A stretch of 64,000 nucleotides of DNA from Candidatus Physcocola equi (GTDB lineage Bacteria > Bacteroidota > Bacteroidia > Bacteroidales > Paludibacteraceae). Below are positions 1 to 7,752 of this stretch, one piece after another. Made by a program: the position numbers and the translations under genes. Below the pieces are notes generated by a model. That model had not been told where the DNA came from. It made no database searches and was given only the letters and a program-made list of their open reading frames with translations. How positions within the stretch are numbered: position 1 is the stretch's first letter; the number at the start of each line of letters is the position of its first letter. Location: contig JAGHUM010000043.1 in the NCBI GenBank assembly GCA_018064855.1, positions 1-64,000 of the forward strand, in the 5' to 3' direction.

Positions 1-1
1 A

Positions 2-2965
2 TACAAATATGAATGGACAAAAGACGGCGCAAAGGTGGACAACAGCAACGCGGCTGAACTTGAAGCCAGCGCCGGCGCTTACTCGGTAACCATCCTAAAC
101 GGTTACTGCGACCCTACCAAGACACACACCGTGGCGGAAGGCTCCGGTGAGGTCAACGGAAGTCTGACCATCAACGGTGAAAAGGTCATCGGTTCGGGCA
201 AAGACCGTTCGTTCGGCAGCTGCGGTGAGGAACTTACCATCATCGCCGACTATGCGCACGATGCGGGTACCGACTTCGCGTGGGCAGTTGACGGTGTGGC
301 ACAAACCGCCACCGGCACCTCTCTCACGATTTCTCCTAACGCCGACGCTATGGTGACCATCGCGTTCACCAACGAATGCGCGGCATACGACACGATTTAC
401 ATCTCGATGAAGGACAGCGTGAAGCTGACCACCGCATCGGTCAACTCGGCTTGTGAGACCACTACCCTCTCGGTCAACAGCGACAACGCGACCGGCGTCA
501 CCTACACTTGGACTGACGCCGCAGGCAAAACACAGACCGGCAAGACCATCGAGGTCGCTTTGGCGGACTTCCCTTCCGGTGCCGGCTCGGTTTCTGTGCA
601 GGGTGTGGCAGACGGTTTCTGCGACAGCCGAATCGAAACGGTTGACTTCACCATCGACACGCTCGGCGTTGAGTTGAGCGGTCCGGCTACGGTCTGCAAC
701 GGAGGCTCTGCCGACTTGGTTGCCAATGCAGCCACTTCGTCATCGGAGGCTATCGCATACAGTTATGCGAGCCGTCCTGCCGGAAGTTCTTCGGCATTCA
801 CTCCTATCTCTGGAAGCGGCGACAAGCTGACTACCGCAGCGCTTACGGAAGACACTGAATTTGAGGTGACCGCATCGGCTGGTCAATGCACCAAGAAGGC
901 GGTCTTCACCGTGAAGATCGGTGTTCCTTCCCGCGACGGCGCGCTCACCGTAGATGGTGCGGCTTCCGGCATCAAACTGGTCGGCGGTGTGAAAGCGTTT
1001 GAGACTTGCGGCGACGTGGCTCCTACCTTGGCGGTGTCGCACACCGGCACCGACTTCGTCTGGATGAAAGACGGGGAGGAGATCGGTTCCGGCGCGTCTA
1101 TCACCGCTCCGGTTTCCAACACGGAGGCCCACACGGAAAGATACATTGTGAACTACACGAATGAATGTGCGGTTTCCGACACTATTGACATCATCGTCTC
1201 TCCTCTCTCTGCCATTGCCGACTGGACCGCATTCTCCGGCGAATACTGCGAGGGCGAGAGCGCGACCGCCACTTTGATTGTCAACGGATACGACGCCTCT
1301 AAGGCAGGGCACTACATCAAGTGGATGGTTGACGGCAGCGAAGACGTTTCGCTGGCTGGCATGACCACTCTTTCTTTCTCTGGCTTGAAAGCGGCCAACA
1401 GCGGCGAATACTCGTTTGAGGTCAGCAACGGCGTCTGCACCGTATCTGCCGACTCCAAAGGCACCCTGCTTGTGAAAGAGAAAGTGAACATCAGCGCGGA
1501 TCTCGCTGAAATCATCGTCGCTCGTGGCGAGGAGGTTTCCGTGGGCGCAAGCACCGACAAGGCAAATGTGAATATCGACTGGTTTGACGACGCCACCGGT
1601 TCACGCGTGGCTGCAGGTTCGGGCGCTCCGCTCGTGCTTCCTGCCGTTGACCGCGACTTCCAACTTACCGCTGTGGCTTCAAGCAGCGACTACTGCTCAG
1701 ACAGCGTCAAGGTGTCCATCCTCGTGGATGCGAAGGCCGTCGTTTCGCTCTCCGCCGACAGTCTCTACGCCTGCGCATTCGGCAAGAACACGCTGCACGC
1801 CGACACCACCGGCACCGGCACTGTTCGCTACCCTGGCAAATACAAACTCTCGTTCCTTGCGAAAGCAGAGGGTGAGGACTGGAAGGAAATCGGCAACGAC
1901 GCCACCGACTGGACTGTCAGCGTAAGGACCACCACCGACTTCAAGGCTGTGGTGACCTACGGCAACCAGCAGGTGGAAAGCGATGTGGTCACCATCACGG
2001 TGTTCCCTTCCGCAAGCGCCACTTTGAGTTATAAGGACAAAATCTGCACAGGCAGCGAAACGGAGATCGTCATCTCCGATCTCAAGCCTGCCGACACTGA
2101 AATCATCTGGGACAACAACGAGACGCTCAGCGGTTCGGGCACAAGCGTGGTTGTCTCTCCTACTGAAACGACCGAATACGGGTTCTTCTACTCGCAGAAC
2201 GAAGGTCTCTGCCGCGAACGCGCAAGCGTGATCGTCAGCGTGGAGAAACCTGCTGAGGTGATGGTGGAAGACACCACCATCTGTAAAGGCGACGCCACCA
2301 CCATCAAGATGACGGTGATGGGCAAGGCCACCAAGGTCACTTGGAGCATCGGCGACAGCGTCGTCTCTGAGATCCAGAACATGCGCGTGGCTCCTTCGGA
2401 GACTACCGTCTATACAGCCACTGTTTACAACGAGGTGTGCGACAGCGTCACTGCCAACCTCACCGTATCCGTAGCTGAACTTCCTGAAATCACAGAAGTG
2501 AAGCAGACCGGCACAAAGCAGGTACAGCTCTCCGCTACTGGCGGTGCCGAGCCTTACGAGTTCGCTGTGAAGGGAAGCGACTTCTCACGCGACGACAGAA
2601 TCGACTTGAGCACTTACGGTCTCCACACCTACTACGTTCGCGACCTCAACGGGTGCGTCAACTCTATCGACGACACGCTCAAGGCGCCTGAACTCAAGGT
2701 GCCTGCTGTCATCACTCCTAACGGTGACGGTGTGAACGACCTCTTTGAGGTGCCTGGTCTCGCCGACGCTTACCCTGACGCCAAGGTCAAGATCTACGAC
2801 AGATGGGGCAAGAAGATTGCCGAGTATGAGGCTGCCGACGGGGCTTGGGATGGCACTTACAACGGCAAGGTGATGCCAAGCACTGACTACTGGTACGAAA
2901 TCTACGTCTATGAACTCTACAAGACTTTCACCGGTCACTTCACACTCGTGAGAGATAAGGAATAA
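2..2965 (+). CDS. T9SS-secreted Ig/PKD-like repeat adhesin, C-terminal part (5' end outside window)
   Basis: The reading frame is open to the left edge of the window, so the start lies upstream; about 988 residues are visible. They form a long series of Ig/PKD-like beta domains, many opening with a Cys followed by a small-residue patch (ICTGSET, ICKGDAT, YCEGESA). The last ~85 residues match the T9SS type B sorting domain: P-A-V-I-T-P-N-G-D-G-V-N-D near the start, then KIYDRWGKKI and a closing YELYKTFTGHFTLVRDK. Such domains direct export through the type IX system, whose translocon SprA is encoded further along this window. The product is therefore inferred to be a secreted or surface protein, perhaps an adhesin. 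Base composition is GC-rich compared with the next gene. Confidence 0.85.
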   Translation, partial: YKYEWTKDGAKVDNSNAAELEASAGAYSVTILNGYCDPTKTHTVAEGSGEVNGSLTINGEKVIGSGKDRSFGSCGEELTIIADYAHDAGTDFAWAVDGVAQTATGTSLTISPNADAMVTIAFTNECAAYDTIYISMKDSVKLTTASVNSACETTTLSVNSDNATGVTYTWTDAAGKTQTGKTIEVALADFPSGAGSVSVQGVADGFCDSRIETVDFTIDTLGVELSGPATVCNGGSADLVANAATSSSEAIAYSYASRPAGSSSAFTPISGSGDKLTTAALTEDTEFEVTASAGQCTKKAVFTVKIGVPSRDGALTVDGAASGIKLVGGVKAFETCGDVAPTLAVSHTGTDFVWMKDGEEIGSGASITAPVSNTEAHTERYIVNYTNECAVSDTIDIIVSPLSAIADWTAFSGEYCEGESATATLIVNGYDASKAGHYIKWMVDGSEDVSLAGMTTLSFSGLKAANSGEYSFEVSNGVCTVSADSKGTLLVKEKVNISADLAEIIVARGEEVSVGASTDKANVNIDWFDDATGSRVAAGSGAPLVLPAVDRDFQLTAVASSSDYCSDSVKVSILVDAKAVVSLSADSLYACAFGKNTLHADTTGTGTVRYPGKYKLSFLAKAEGEDWKEIGNDATDWTVSVRTTTDFKAVVTYGNQQVESDVVTITVFPSASATLSYKDKICTGSETEIVISDLKPADTEIIWDNNETLSGSGTSVVVSPTETTEYGFFYSQNEGLCRERASVIVSVEKPAEVMVEDTTICKGDATTIKMTVMGKATKVTWSIGDSVVSEIQNMRVAPSETTVYTATVYNEVCDSVTANLTVSVAELPEITEVKQTGTKQVQLSATGGAEPYEFAVKGSDFSRDDRIDLSTYGLHTYYVRDLNGCVNSIDDTLKAPELKVPAVITPNGDGVNDLFEVPGLADAYPDAKVKIYDRWGKKIAEYEAADGAWDGTYNGKVMPSTDYWYEIYVYELYKTFTGHFTLVRDKE

Positions 2966-2979
2966 AGACGCTCAAAGGA

Positions 2980-3013
2980 GGATTTACGGGATTACGGATT
3001 TACGGGATTACGG
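2980..3013. repeat. 16-bp tandem repeat, two copies
   Basis: The unit ggatttacgggattac is present twice without mismatch (2980-2995 and 2996-3011), followed by gg. It lies just after the stop of the adhesin gene in non-coding sequence. Its function is unknown. Confidence 0.8.
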
Positions 3014-3063
3014 CTGGGTTCGGTGAACTTTGAGTTTATGTGATGTGAGTTATGAACTCCTAT

Positions 3064-3110
3064 AAAAAAGAACTGCACAACCTCGTTGAGGGTTGTGCAG
3101 TTCTTTTTTT
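3064..3110. terminator. Hairpin terminator, left copy of a duplicated element
   Basis: AAAAAAGAACTGCACAACC pairs with GGTTGTGCAGTTCTTTTTT around a short loop, with A and T runs on both sides, so it can terminate in both directions. A near-identical hairpin lies at 4867-4913, after the next gene, and the similarity extends upstream (CTCCTATAAAA) in both copies. Confidence 0.85.
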
Positions 3111-3201
3111 GCATAATTCATCACAAAATAGTGTTTACAGAAAACACTTGAAATAATTTTGAATATATATAAACAATTTCTATATTCTGCAATTAAAACA
3201 T

Positions 3202-3209
3202 TAACTTTG
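3202..3209 (+). promoter_or_regulatory. Putative -7 promoter box (TAACTTTG)
   Basis: TAACTTTG fits the Bacteroidetes TAnnTTTG -7 consensus and lies 18 bases before the ATG at 3228, giving a very short leader. The following GCAAAAAAC also follows the -7 box of the related gene starting at 22186. Confidence 0.5.
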
Positions 3210-3227
3210 CAAAAAACAGACTGACTT

Positions 3228-4835
3228 ATGGTGGACATCAAGGAAAAATACAAAGACTTACAGCCACTGCCTTGCGGGGTGCAGGATTTTGAGATAATCA
3301 GAACCAACGGGCAGCTTTATGCAGACAAGACAGACTACGTCTATAAACTGGCAAATGACAAAAACAGCTTCTGCTATTTCCTCGGTCGTCCACGTCGATT
3401 CGGCAAATCACTCTTCCTGTCCACCCTTGAATGCTATTTCAATGCACGCAAAGATTTGTTCGAAGGACTCAAAGTGATGGAACTTGAACAAAAATGGACG
3501 AAATACGAAGTGCTGAGATTCGATTTGAGCGGATGCAATACTGCTGAAAGTTTAAAAGATAAAATCAGCAGAACATTACGTAAATACGAAAGTATTTATG
3601 GATATACAGCATTAGACAAATCAGAAGGGGACAGGATGGCCACTCTTCTTGAAACCGCATCAAAAGGTGAGCAACAGCGTGTTGTTGTCCTCTTTGACGA
3701 ATACGACTCCGCACTTCAGCAAACCATGTATAACGAGGAGGAGCACGAAAAAATGCGCGACTTCTATCGCTCCTTCTTTGCTGTAATGAAGTCGGAAAGC
3801 CACTACATCTTCAAGATTTTCCTTACGGGAATCATGAAGTTCACGCAGTTGAGTCTGTTCTCGGTGCTAAACAACATTAAAATCCTGAGTGCAAGCGATG
3901 AATATGCAGGTGTTTGCGGTTTCACTCACGATGATTTACTGTCCTACTTCAAAAGACACATGGAAAGACTGGCCGATGCAAATGGAATGACATACGAGCA
4001 GGCATTTCAAGCCGTTTTAGACAGGTATGACAGTTATTCGTTCAGCAAAAAATTGACAAAGGTAATCAATCCTTACAGTCTGCTCAATGCGCTTGCCGAC
4101 TGTGAACTGAACAATTATTGGACTATTTCCGGTTCCACAAAGATGCTGATGGAAACTATTGACAATGGTGAGCACCAAATGCCAAACTGGGACTGCGAAT
4201 ACATAGATAAACTTTCGCTTGAAGGCAACGACGCAGACCGAAGCAACCTTGTGCTTTCGCTTTATCAGACGGGGTATCTGACAATCAAAGACTATGACAA
4301 GGATTTGGAGGCCTACAAATTGGGTGTGCCAAACCGTGAAGTGAAGGAAGCCATTTCAAAACTCATTGTTCCAAGGATATTGAAAAAAGATGAGAATGTA
4401 GTGGAATCTTCTATACTCCAGTTCAAAAAAGAATTTATCTTTGGCGACCTAAACAAAGCCATGCAGTCCCTTCAAGATTTGGTGGCTGGAACTCCTTATT
4501 CACAAGACCACACGTCAAAAGCAATTGAAGAACGGTTTCAGTTCATCATCGTACAGGTGCTTTTCCTGTGTGGATTCAAACCTCAATCGGAGGTGTCCAT
4601 CGCAACAGGAAGGATGGACATCGTCTGCAAGACTAAATGGCGCAATGCCATCTTTGAATTAAAAATGACCTCCAACGGAGGTCTTGATGCCGCAAGTGAA
4701 CAAATTGCCGACCGAAATTACGCAGCTCCGTTCCTTTCAGCAGACAAAGAATTGGTCACTTTCGCCATCGAATTCAACGCGGAAAAGAAAAGTCTTACAA
4801 GATGGTCAATTAGCAGGCCCTCCTGTGAGTCATGA
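3228..4835 (+). CDS. AAA-ATPase-like / PD-(D/E)XK nuclease family protein (DUF1703 type)
   Basis: This 535-aa protein has the two-part layout of the AAA-ATPase_like plus PDDEXK_9 family. The N-terminus carries the family signature YADKTDYV followed by a P-loop region GRPRRFGKSLFLS, and a Walker B-like VVVLFDEYD lies near residue 155. The C-terminus has a nuclease-like core, GRMDIVCKTKW then IFELKM, giving the D...E-x-K triad. The family is widely expanded in Bacteroidetes genomes and its biological role is not established. The gene stands alone and is flanked by two nearly identical hairpins, which suggests it was acquired or moved as a unit. A family relative is encoded at 20606-22186. The start is the ATG 18 bases after a good -7 box. 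Confidence 0.85.
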   Translation: MVDIKEKYKDLQPLPCGVQDFEIIRTNGQLYADKTDYVYKLANDKNSFCYFLGRPRRFGKSLFLSTLECYFNARKDLFEGLKVMELEQKWTKYEVLRFDLSGCNTAESLKDKISRTLRKYESIYGYTALDKSEGDRMATLLETASKGEQQRVVVLFDEYDSALQQTMYNEEEHEKMRDFYRSFFAVMKSESHYIFKIFLTGIMKFTQLSLFSVLNNIKILSASDEYAGVCGFTHDDLLSYFKRHMERLADANGMTYEQAFQAVLDRYDSYSFSKKLTKVINPYSLLNALADCELNNYWTISGSTKMLMETIDNGEHQMPNWDCEYIDKLSLEGNDADRSNLVLSLYQTGYLTIKDYDKDLEAYKLGVPNREVKEAISKLIVPRILKKDENVVESSILQFKKEFIFGDLNKAMQSLQDLVAGTPYSQDHTSKAIEERFQFIIVQVLFLCGFKPQSEVSIATGRMDIVCKTKWRNAIFELKMTSNGGLDAASEQIADRNYAAPFLSADKELVTFAIEFNAEKKSLTRWSISRPSCES

Positions 4836-4866
4836 GCTTTGAGCAGGGAGCAATGAGGGCTCCTAT

Positions 4867-4913
4867 AAAAAGAACTGCACAACCCCCATTGTGGGTTGTG
4901 CAGTTCTTTTTTT
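4867..4913. terminator. Hairpin terminator, right copy of the duplicated element
   Basis: AAAAAGAACTGCACAACCC pairs with GGGTTGTGCAGTTCTTTTT around a CCATT loop. It differs from the copy at 3064-3110 mainly in the loop. It closes both the plus-strand gene before it and the minus-strand methyltransferase remnant after it. Confidence 0.85.
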
Positions 4914-4960
4914 GCATTATTATGGTTTTTCAGTCTTGCAGTGAGAATGATTGGACAACT

Positions 4961-5461
4961 TTACAGCCATGGTACACCATATTCCGAGGTCTCTTCATAA
5001 ACAAACAAGATATTGTCTGGCGGTAGCATGATATTAGCCTTCACCAATTTGTCGAGATATCCGCTACGAATGGAGAGCGATTCGATTTCATTTCTTCTGG
5101 CTTTGCTCATGGCGAGAAAATCATCTTCCATTTCCAGACCAAGATACCGTCTGCCGAGCAGGTTGGCGGCAATGCCAGTCGTTGCGCTTCCGCTGAAAGG
5201 GTCGAGCACCCAAGCGCCCGGTTCGGTCGAAGCTTGAATGAGTCGAGCCAGCAAGCCGATAGGTTTTTGGGTGGGATGTTTGCCACAAGACTTTTCCCAC
5301 TGTACGATGGCAGGCAGCCGCCAAACATCCGTCATTTGTTTATTGTCGTTCAGTTGCTTCATGAGTTCGTAATTGAAGAAATGTGCGACTTTTGGAGACT
5401 TCCTTGCCCAAATGATAAATTCAAAATTCCAAACTGATTTTGTATCATAAAACCCGATTAT
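4961..5461 (-). pseudogene. DpnA-like (beta-class) adenine methyltransferase, 5'-truncated remnant
   Basis: The frame is open from 5461 down to the stop at 4961 but has its first ATG only at 5362; the reading before that ATG (GFYDTKSVWNFEF, IIWARK, FFNYELM) still looks like methyltransferase. The retained part carries LNDNKQMTDVW, GKHPTQKP and the SAM-binding DPFSGSATTG motif, the order expected for the C-terminal half of N6_N4_Mtase proteins such as DpnA of the DpnII system. The catalytic DPPY motif and N-terminal half are missing, replaced abruptly by the unrelated ORF that ends at 5458. It therefore cannot be an active methylase. In gene order it sits last in the minus-strand run, where dpnA would follow dpnM. 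Confidence 0.8.
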
Positions 5462-5805
5462 TCAATAGTCTTTAGCCAATTTGTATATTGTGCAAGTTGC
5501 CTTTCATCCAATAAATTTGTGAGAAAAGACAATTTTGCCTCTGCATTGGCAGTAGAAGCCAATTCCTTATAGATAGCTTCATAAGGTTCAAAACCTCTCT
5601 CCTTTATCCAAGGATTCTCCTTCAAGAGGTTCTCGAGCGCATCATGTTTGTCTTTGCCATAAGCACGCCCAAGCAGTTGGCAATTCTCGGAGTCTTCACC
5701 ATCTGGTGATTGTGTAAAGCCTTCGGTTGTGTAAAATATGAATTCTGTCATATCATTTGTTTTTTTAATCAAAAAAAAATCCTCTTTGTACTCTTCAAGA
5801 GCCAT
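5458..5805 (-). CDS. Small hypothetical protein of the DpnI-like locus
   Basis: This 115-aa acidic protein is not recognised. Its core, EFIFYTTEGFTQSPDGEDSE then NCQLLGRAYG and LLKENPWIKERGFE, looks like a compact single domain without membrane segments. A second ATG at 5751 gives a version that starts directly at MTEFIFYTTEG, which I find at least as likely as the start at 5805. The stop overlaps the first bases of the broken methyltransferase frame, so the gene sits exactly at the deletion or replacement joint. It is co-directional with the DpnI-like gene upstream. Confidence 0.55.
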   Translation of the reverse strand: MALEEYKEDFFLIKKTNDMTEFIFYTTEGFTQSPDGEDSENCQLLGRAYGKDKHDALENLLKENPWIKERGFEPYEAIYKELASTANAEAKLSFLTNLLDERQLAQYTNWLKTIE

Positions 5806-5819
5806 CCATTGACTGTAGG

Positions 5820-5957
5820 TTAATGATAAACATCAACCCATTTTTCCAAATCATCGCAAGATGATGCAGATCGCTTATCTTCATACGATAGCTTAATCTT
5901 GACAACTCTACTCTGTACGAAATCAAGGACAACGATGCAATTAGGTATCTGCTTCAT
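5820..5957 (-). CDS. 45-aa hypothetical microprotein next to DpnI-like gene
   Basis: A short frame starts MKQIPNCIVVLDFVQSRVVK and ends EKWVDVYH before a TAA at 5820-5822. Its ATG lies two bases after the stop of the DpnI-like gene, the spacing of a translationally linked operon gene. The product would be a small soluble protein with one beta-rich hydrophobic stretch. It is not recognised; a regulatory or immunity-type role beside a restriction enzyme is only a guess. Confidence 0.45.
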   Translation of the reverse strand: MKQIPNCIVVLDFVQSRVVKIKLSYEDKRSASSCDDLEKWVDVYH

Positions 5958-5959
5958 AA

Positions 5960-6727
5960 TTAAATCTTTCTATAAACTCCATTCCCTTTAAACTCTATAA
6001 TTCCTTTATCACGAAGGAATTGAAGTTGTTGGCGAATCTTATCAGGAATGTGATTGTTTCCCGGATATTTTACTTGTAACTCGTCAACGAAAGAATACAT
6101 TTGCTTGAGTGTAAATGTCTCATCAAGCCGTTCAACGAGGTGCAATGTATCAATCAGCCAGCCTCGGCTCTCCACCGATTTTGTTTGCAGGTTGAACACT
6201 CTATGATAATGCGAAACAACTTCTTGCACAGGAAGAGCGTTGCCATTTCTGATGATTGGAATCTTCGCAGTCGTTGGAATTTCTCTCATCAAGATGTTAC
6301 ATCCTTCCCAACCTGCTCGTCTGCAGCCACTTGCCAATGCATCACGTTTTTCAATAACTGATGGAGTAAAGAAGCATTTAGGCACTATGACCAGATTGTT
6401 AACCTCATAGCGGTCATAATGCATGAAGAAGAAACTTGGATTGTCGAGAGCTGTGATTCTACCTATCATGGTTCGATAAACACCATCTGCAACAGTTGAC
6501 TGAAAACTTTCGCTATCAGATTTTTTGCTTTTCAACTCATATTGTGATTTGCAATGTTCACACACATAATCCTTTACAGGTGCATTAGGTTCTGCACGCC
6601 TAATAGTAACTTCACCACAAATTGGACAATACATATTGCGTGCCAACCAATCTTCAGTCAACACTCTTGCTATTTGGCTTGGACTATTGTATCCTTCTGC
6701 TAATGATGTATTGAATCTCAAATCCAT
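5960..6727 (-). CDS. DpnI-like methyl-directed (type IIM) restriction endonuclease
   Basis: The 255-aa protein follows DpnI almost end to end, matching its 254-aa length. The N-terminus reads MDLRFNTSLAEGYNSPSQIA then RVLTEDW. A zinc site is visible as CPIC (34-37) and CEHC (56-59). The PD-(D/E)XK active site appears as D53 ... E64-L-K66. Also present are NNLVIVPK, RRAGWEGCNI and SRGWLIDTLHLVE. The C-terminal winged-helix segment KIRQQLQFLRDKGIIEFKG resembles the methyl-reading domain of DpnI. DpnI cuts only GATC sites carrying N6-methyladenine, so an active enzyme needs a host without Dam-type methylation. In agreement, both Dam-like methyltransferases beside it are broken. All catalytic and zinc residues look intact. 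Confidence 0.92.
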   Translation of the reverse strand: MDLRFNTSLAEGYNSPSQIARVLTEDWLARNMYCPICGEVTIRRAEPNAPVKDYVCEHCKSQYELKSKKSDSESFQSTVADGVYRTMIGRITALDNPSFFFMHYDRYEVNNLVIVPKCFFTPSVIEKRDALASGCRRAGWEGCNILMREIPTTAKIPIIRNGNALPVQEVVSHYHRVFNLQTKSVESRGWLIDTLHLVERLDETFTLKQMYSFVDELQVKYPGNNHIPDKIRQQLQFLRDKGIIEFKGNGVYRKI

Positions 6728-6738
6728 AACAACGACTT

Positions 6739-6936
6739 TTATTTAAAATGGCTTTCGTCACGTCTAACGATAGCAATCTCTTTACTTACGATATAATATG
6801 CACACTCTTCCTGAAAATTAAATTCATCTCGTACAAGTGCATCCATATCATCTTTGTATTCCTCGTAGGTCTCATCTGAAATGTCAATGATTTCAATCTC
6901 ATTCCATTCCCTATTCATTATTGCTACTTGATACAT
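6739..6936 (-). CDS. 65-aa acidic hypothetical protein
   Basis: The product (MYQVAIMNREWNEIEIIDIS, ending IAIVRRDESHFK) is a small, strongly acidic soluble protein that I do not recognise. Its ATG starts one base after the TAA that ends the KilA-N tail at 6938, and its stop is 11 bases before the DpnI-like start, so it belongs to the same transcription unit. The gene order suggests an accessory role to the restriction enzyme, but nothing in the sequence shows a function. Confidence 0.6.
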   Translation of the reverse strand: MYQVAIMNREWNEIEIIDISDETYEEYKDDMDALVRDEFNFQEECAYYIVSKEIAIVRRDESHFK

Positions 6937-6937
6937 G

Positions 6938-7328
6938 TTACTTCAGATATTTACTGTTTTCGGATTCTTCAAGCTGCAATATCACGCTGAGCGTATGTTC
7001 CACCATTGCGACCTGCCACGCACACGATACCGATTGCATTTGTCTGTTCTATCCATTTCGTAGGGCTAAGAGTGAAAGCATTACTTCCTGCCTCTTGGGA
7101 AAGGGGGTCGAAACCGTCCCCTTTAAATTGTGGGTTGTTGAGTTTCTCCCAAAGTCCCATATACTCGATGGTATTTTTTAGACGCATCCAATTTTTTACC
7201 ACGTCCTTAGGCTCGTCCGCATTCTTTTGACGAGCGATATCTGTAATACAAACATAATCTATACCATTCTGTTGCATAGTACGGATTAGCGTATCTTTGA
7301 CTTGTATATTTGCAACTTTCTTTACCAT
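6938..7328 (-). pseudogene. KilA-N domain protein gene with internal deletion
   Basis: The first ~116 residues are a KilA-N DNA-binding domain: DYVCITDIARQKN, VVKNWMRLKNTIEYMGLWEK, TKWIEQTNAIGI and AGRNGGTYAQRDIA. Where relatives normally continue past DIAF-EFA, the frame runs into TGA after two alanines. In the neighbouring frame the DNA reads QLEESENSKYLK and then TAA at 6938, one base before the next gene's ATG, as if the original C-terminal tail were still in place. The simplest reading is an out-of-frame internal deletion of the middle of the gene. KilA-N proteins are common in phage and mobile regions. Confidence 0.7.
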
Positions 7329-7362
7329 AACTAAGTAGTTTTGTGTCTTCTACATACTATAT

Positions 7363-7574
7363 TTAGAGTGCCATTATGCTCGTAAATCCTCGTTCTATGA
7401 TACTCTCCATACAACTTTCATCATATAAAATAGCATCGCACCGCCTCCCACAAATGGTTCTATATAAGTCACTTCATCCCAATATTCGAAGTCTTTTGGC
7501 AATTGAGCATCAAGCTGTTCGATGAGTTGAGTCTTTCCACCCACCCATTTGATAAAAGGTTTCGCCTTTGTCAT
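7363..7574 (-). pseudogene. DpnM/Dam-like (D12 class) adenine methyltransferase, N-terminal remnant
   Basis: A 59-codon frame (7574 to 7395) starts MTKAKPFIKWVGGKTQL and continues to YIEPFVGGGAMLFYMM. These are motif X (FIKWVGGK) and motif I (EPFVGGGAMLF) of the alpha-class D12 family that includes Dam and DpnM. Immediately after MLFYMM the similarity stops and a TAG follows. An alternative frame reads on to a TAA at 7363 (ending RGFTSIMAL), possibly the tail of the original or another gene. The catalytic DPPY region is missing, so the remnant is inactive. Its position first in the run mirrors dpnM in DpnII cassettes. Confidence 0.8.
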
Positions 7575-7644
7575 TTTTGATTAACTTTTATTTCTTTCTT
7601 TAGTCCGTTCAGAATTGCACATCAATTTACAAAGATATACAAAT

Positions 7645-7716
7645 GATCTAAAAAGATCTAAATCTTCATCCAAAGATCTAAGAAGATCTAAATAATTTGG
7701 TCAGGTAAAAAGGATC
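7645..7716. promoter_or_regulatory. Cluster of five phased GATC sites in a 30-bp-period repeat
   Basis: GATC occurs at 7645, 7655, 7675, 7685 and 7713. The first four belong to two copies of GATCTAARAAGATCTAAAT (7645-7663 and 7675-7693) that differ at one base and are 30 bp apart, so sites are 10 or 20 bp apart on one face of the helix. The cluster lies between the start of the dpnM remnant and the plus-strand gene at 7753, where an operator or methylation-sensitive control region would be. Confidence 0.7.
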
Positions 7717-7752
7717 TACGAATTTTGGCGAAAACTAAAGCACTATAGTATT

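Noticed and set aside
4832-5026. Short plus-strand frame running through the right-hand hairpin
   Set aside because: It spans a terminator hairpin and the methylase remnant and has no protein-like features.
5363-5461. Possible frameshift in the methylase remnant
   Set aside because: Re-reading showed one continuous frame from 5461; the defect is loss of the 5' half, not a frameshift.
7645-7693. Possible CRISPR-like array because of the 30-bp period
   Set aside because: Only two repeat units, no spacers of repeat-like length, and no cas genes nearby.
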